From: an uncultured Alphaproteobacteria bacterium
Lineage (GTDB): Bacteria; Pseudomonadota; Alphaproteobacteria; HIMB59; GCA-002718135
NCBI GenBank assembly: GCA_902576125.1
Contig: CACGUF010000001.1
Coordinates: 248,001 to 312,000 of the forward strand
Length of the DNA: 64,000 bases
Reading direction: 5' to 3'
Notes under the pieces: model-generated
The model's input: the letters and a program-made list of their open reading frames with translations, nothing else
Databases searched by the model: none
What the model was told of the DNA's origin: nothing
Part shown: piece after piece, positions 63,630 to 64,000 of the stretch
Numbering within the stretch: position 1 is the first letter of the stretch
Layout: each line of letters begins with the position of its first letter
Position numbers and translations under genes: made by a program

Positions 63630-64000
63630 TTTTCAAAATTTTTTATTGAGCGCCCCCAACATATTATAGCAAAATATATAGAAGTTAAAATCCATAATAT
63701 AAATATAATAGTGCTATCAATCATAAAAATTTTAGAGGAGGGAGTTGTGACCAATTTTAAAGTTGTAGCAGACCATATTATTGTAAAAAAAATAGTTAAA
63801 TTTCTTAGCTCTTTAACTCTTAAGGGGTGAACAAATTTAATAGGAACAAAAGTCAAAATTAAACAAATAATAATAACAATCACATTAATATATCCATGCG
63901 TTCCCAATATAAAAAAATATAATACTACAATGTTCCATACTGCTGGAAATCCTCTAAAATAATAATCTTCAGTTTTCATTTGAAGATTAGCAAAAGTAAA
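63626..64000 (-). CDS. pcs: Phosphatidylcholine synthase (3' part, runs off the window)
   Basis: The last about 125 codons of a membrane protein are visible; the frame stays open to the window edge, so the ATG at 63979 is internal. The stretch MKTEDYYFRGFPAVWNIVVLYF followed by helices, LTFVPIKFVHPLRV and a C-terminal hydrophobic region matches the end of Pcs (CDP-alcohol phosphotransferase family), which joins CDP-diacylglycerol and choline to form phosphatidylcholine. Pcs is mainly alphaproteobacterial. The catalytic CDP-alcohol motif would lie outside the window, so the call rests on the C-terminal half. Confidence 0.75.
   Translation of the reverse strand, partial: FTFANLQMKTEDYYFRGFPAVWNIVVLYFFILGTHGYINVIVIIICLILTFVPIKFVHPLRVKELRNLTIFFTIIWSATTLKLVTTPSSKIFMIDSTIIFILWILTSIYFAIICWGRSIKNFEN

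Noticed and set aside
1..64000. CRISPR arrays, insertion sequences, prophage or integrase genes, rRNA genes
   Set aside because: None is visible; tRNA genes have no adjacent integrase or repeated 3' end that would mark an attachment site.

Overview
The window is an A+T-rich (very roughly 70 % by eye), tightly packed chromosomal segment of a free-living, probably pelagic alphaproteobacterium. Alphaproteobacterial markers are an NDUFS4-type complex I subunit gene, a PopZ-like gene in the order PCMT-tolC-popZ-valS, the run xthA-erpA-dgt-argS-SPOR-scpA-scpB-tatABC-serS-pcm, an aapJQMP amino acid transporter, a direct-repeat LexA box (GAAC-N7-GAAC) before umuDC, and the end of a phosphatidylcholine synthase gene. 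Small intergenic gaps, many 1-14 bp gene overlaps and the lack of any insertion sequence, phage gene or CRISPR array point to a streamlined genome of the SAR11/HIMB59/AEGEAN-169/SAR116 kind; the exact lineage cannot be fixed from this sequence. No gene-free stretch exceeds 300 bases.

Layout. 1-3.7 kb: 3' part of nhaD, convergent with a thiamine ABC operon (thiB-thiP, no thiQ seen) under a TPP riboswitch, then tRNA-Pro. 3.8-7.9 kb: an agmatinase-like ureohydrolase, ytoQ, adenine deaminase and a class I glutamine amidotransferase. 7.9-11.3 kb: a carbohydrate-type ABC transporter (two permeases and a binding protein, no ATPase) closed by a strong terminator. 11.3-15.7 kb: a phosphatase-like gene, apt, a thiolase, an acyl-CoA dehydrogenase and the NDUFS4-like gene, then tRNA-Arg. 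15.8-21.5 kb: a compact operon joining lower inositol-catabolism enzymes (iolC, iolB, class II aldolase) to methylthioadenosine/5'-deoxyadenosine salvage (mtnP, mtnA), with a GFA-family gene, a cupin-like gene and a DUF1330 gene. 21.5-23.4 kb: metC and a TauE/SafE exporter on the minus strand. 23.5-27.6 kb: aapJQMP with a terminator between J and Q. 27.6-30.8 kb: alaX, SOS-controlled umuDC, a small secreted protein, tRNA-Asn and tRNA-Cys. 30.9-46.8 kb: the conserved housekeeping block. 46.8-53.6 kb: MATE exporter, rlmJ, a cspA/membrane protein/EF-hand/djlA/dehydratase run, anmK and a DMT transporter. 53.7-53.84 kb: an unassigned three-hairpin RNA with its own terminator, followed by a deaminase-fold gene. 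54.5-60.4 kb: a tandem glycine riboswitch driving gcvT-gcvH-gcvP, then a site-2 protease and a MazG-like gene. 60.4-64 kb: a cysteine/methionine operon (cysE-cysK-metB-like), a YbgC thioesterase and the 3' part of pcs.

How the genes work together. Much of the window concerns uptake and turnover of small organic nutrients: amino acids (aap), thiamine, sugars, glycine (gcv), purines (ade, apt, mtnP) and sulfur compounds (metC, metB-like, cysK, cysE, mtnP/mtnA). Adenine released by MtnP can be recycled by Apt or deaminated by Ade. The aldolase between iolB and mtnP could split both an inositol-derived and a 5-deoxypentose phosphate into dihydroxyacetone phosphate and an aldehyde. That operon and the RNA at 53.7 kb are the least ordinary items here.
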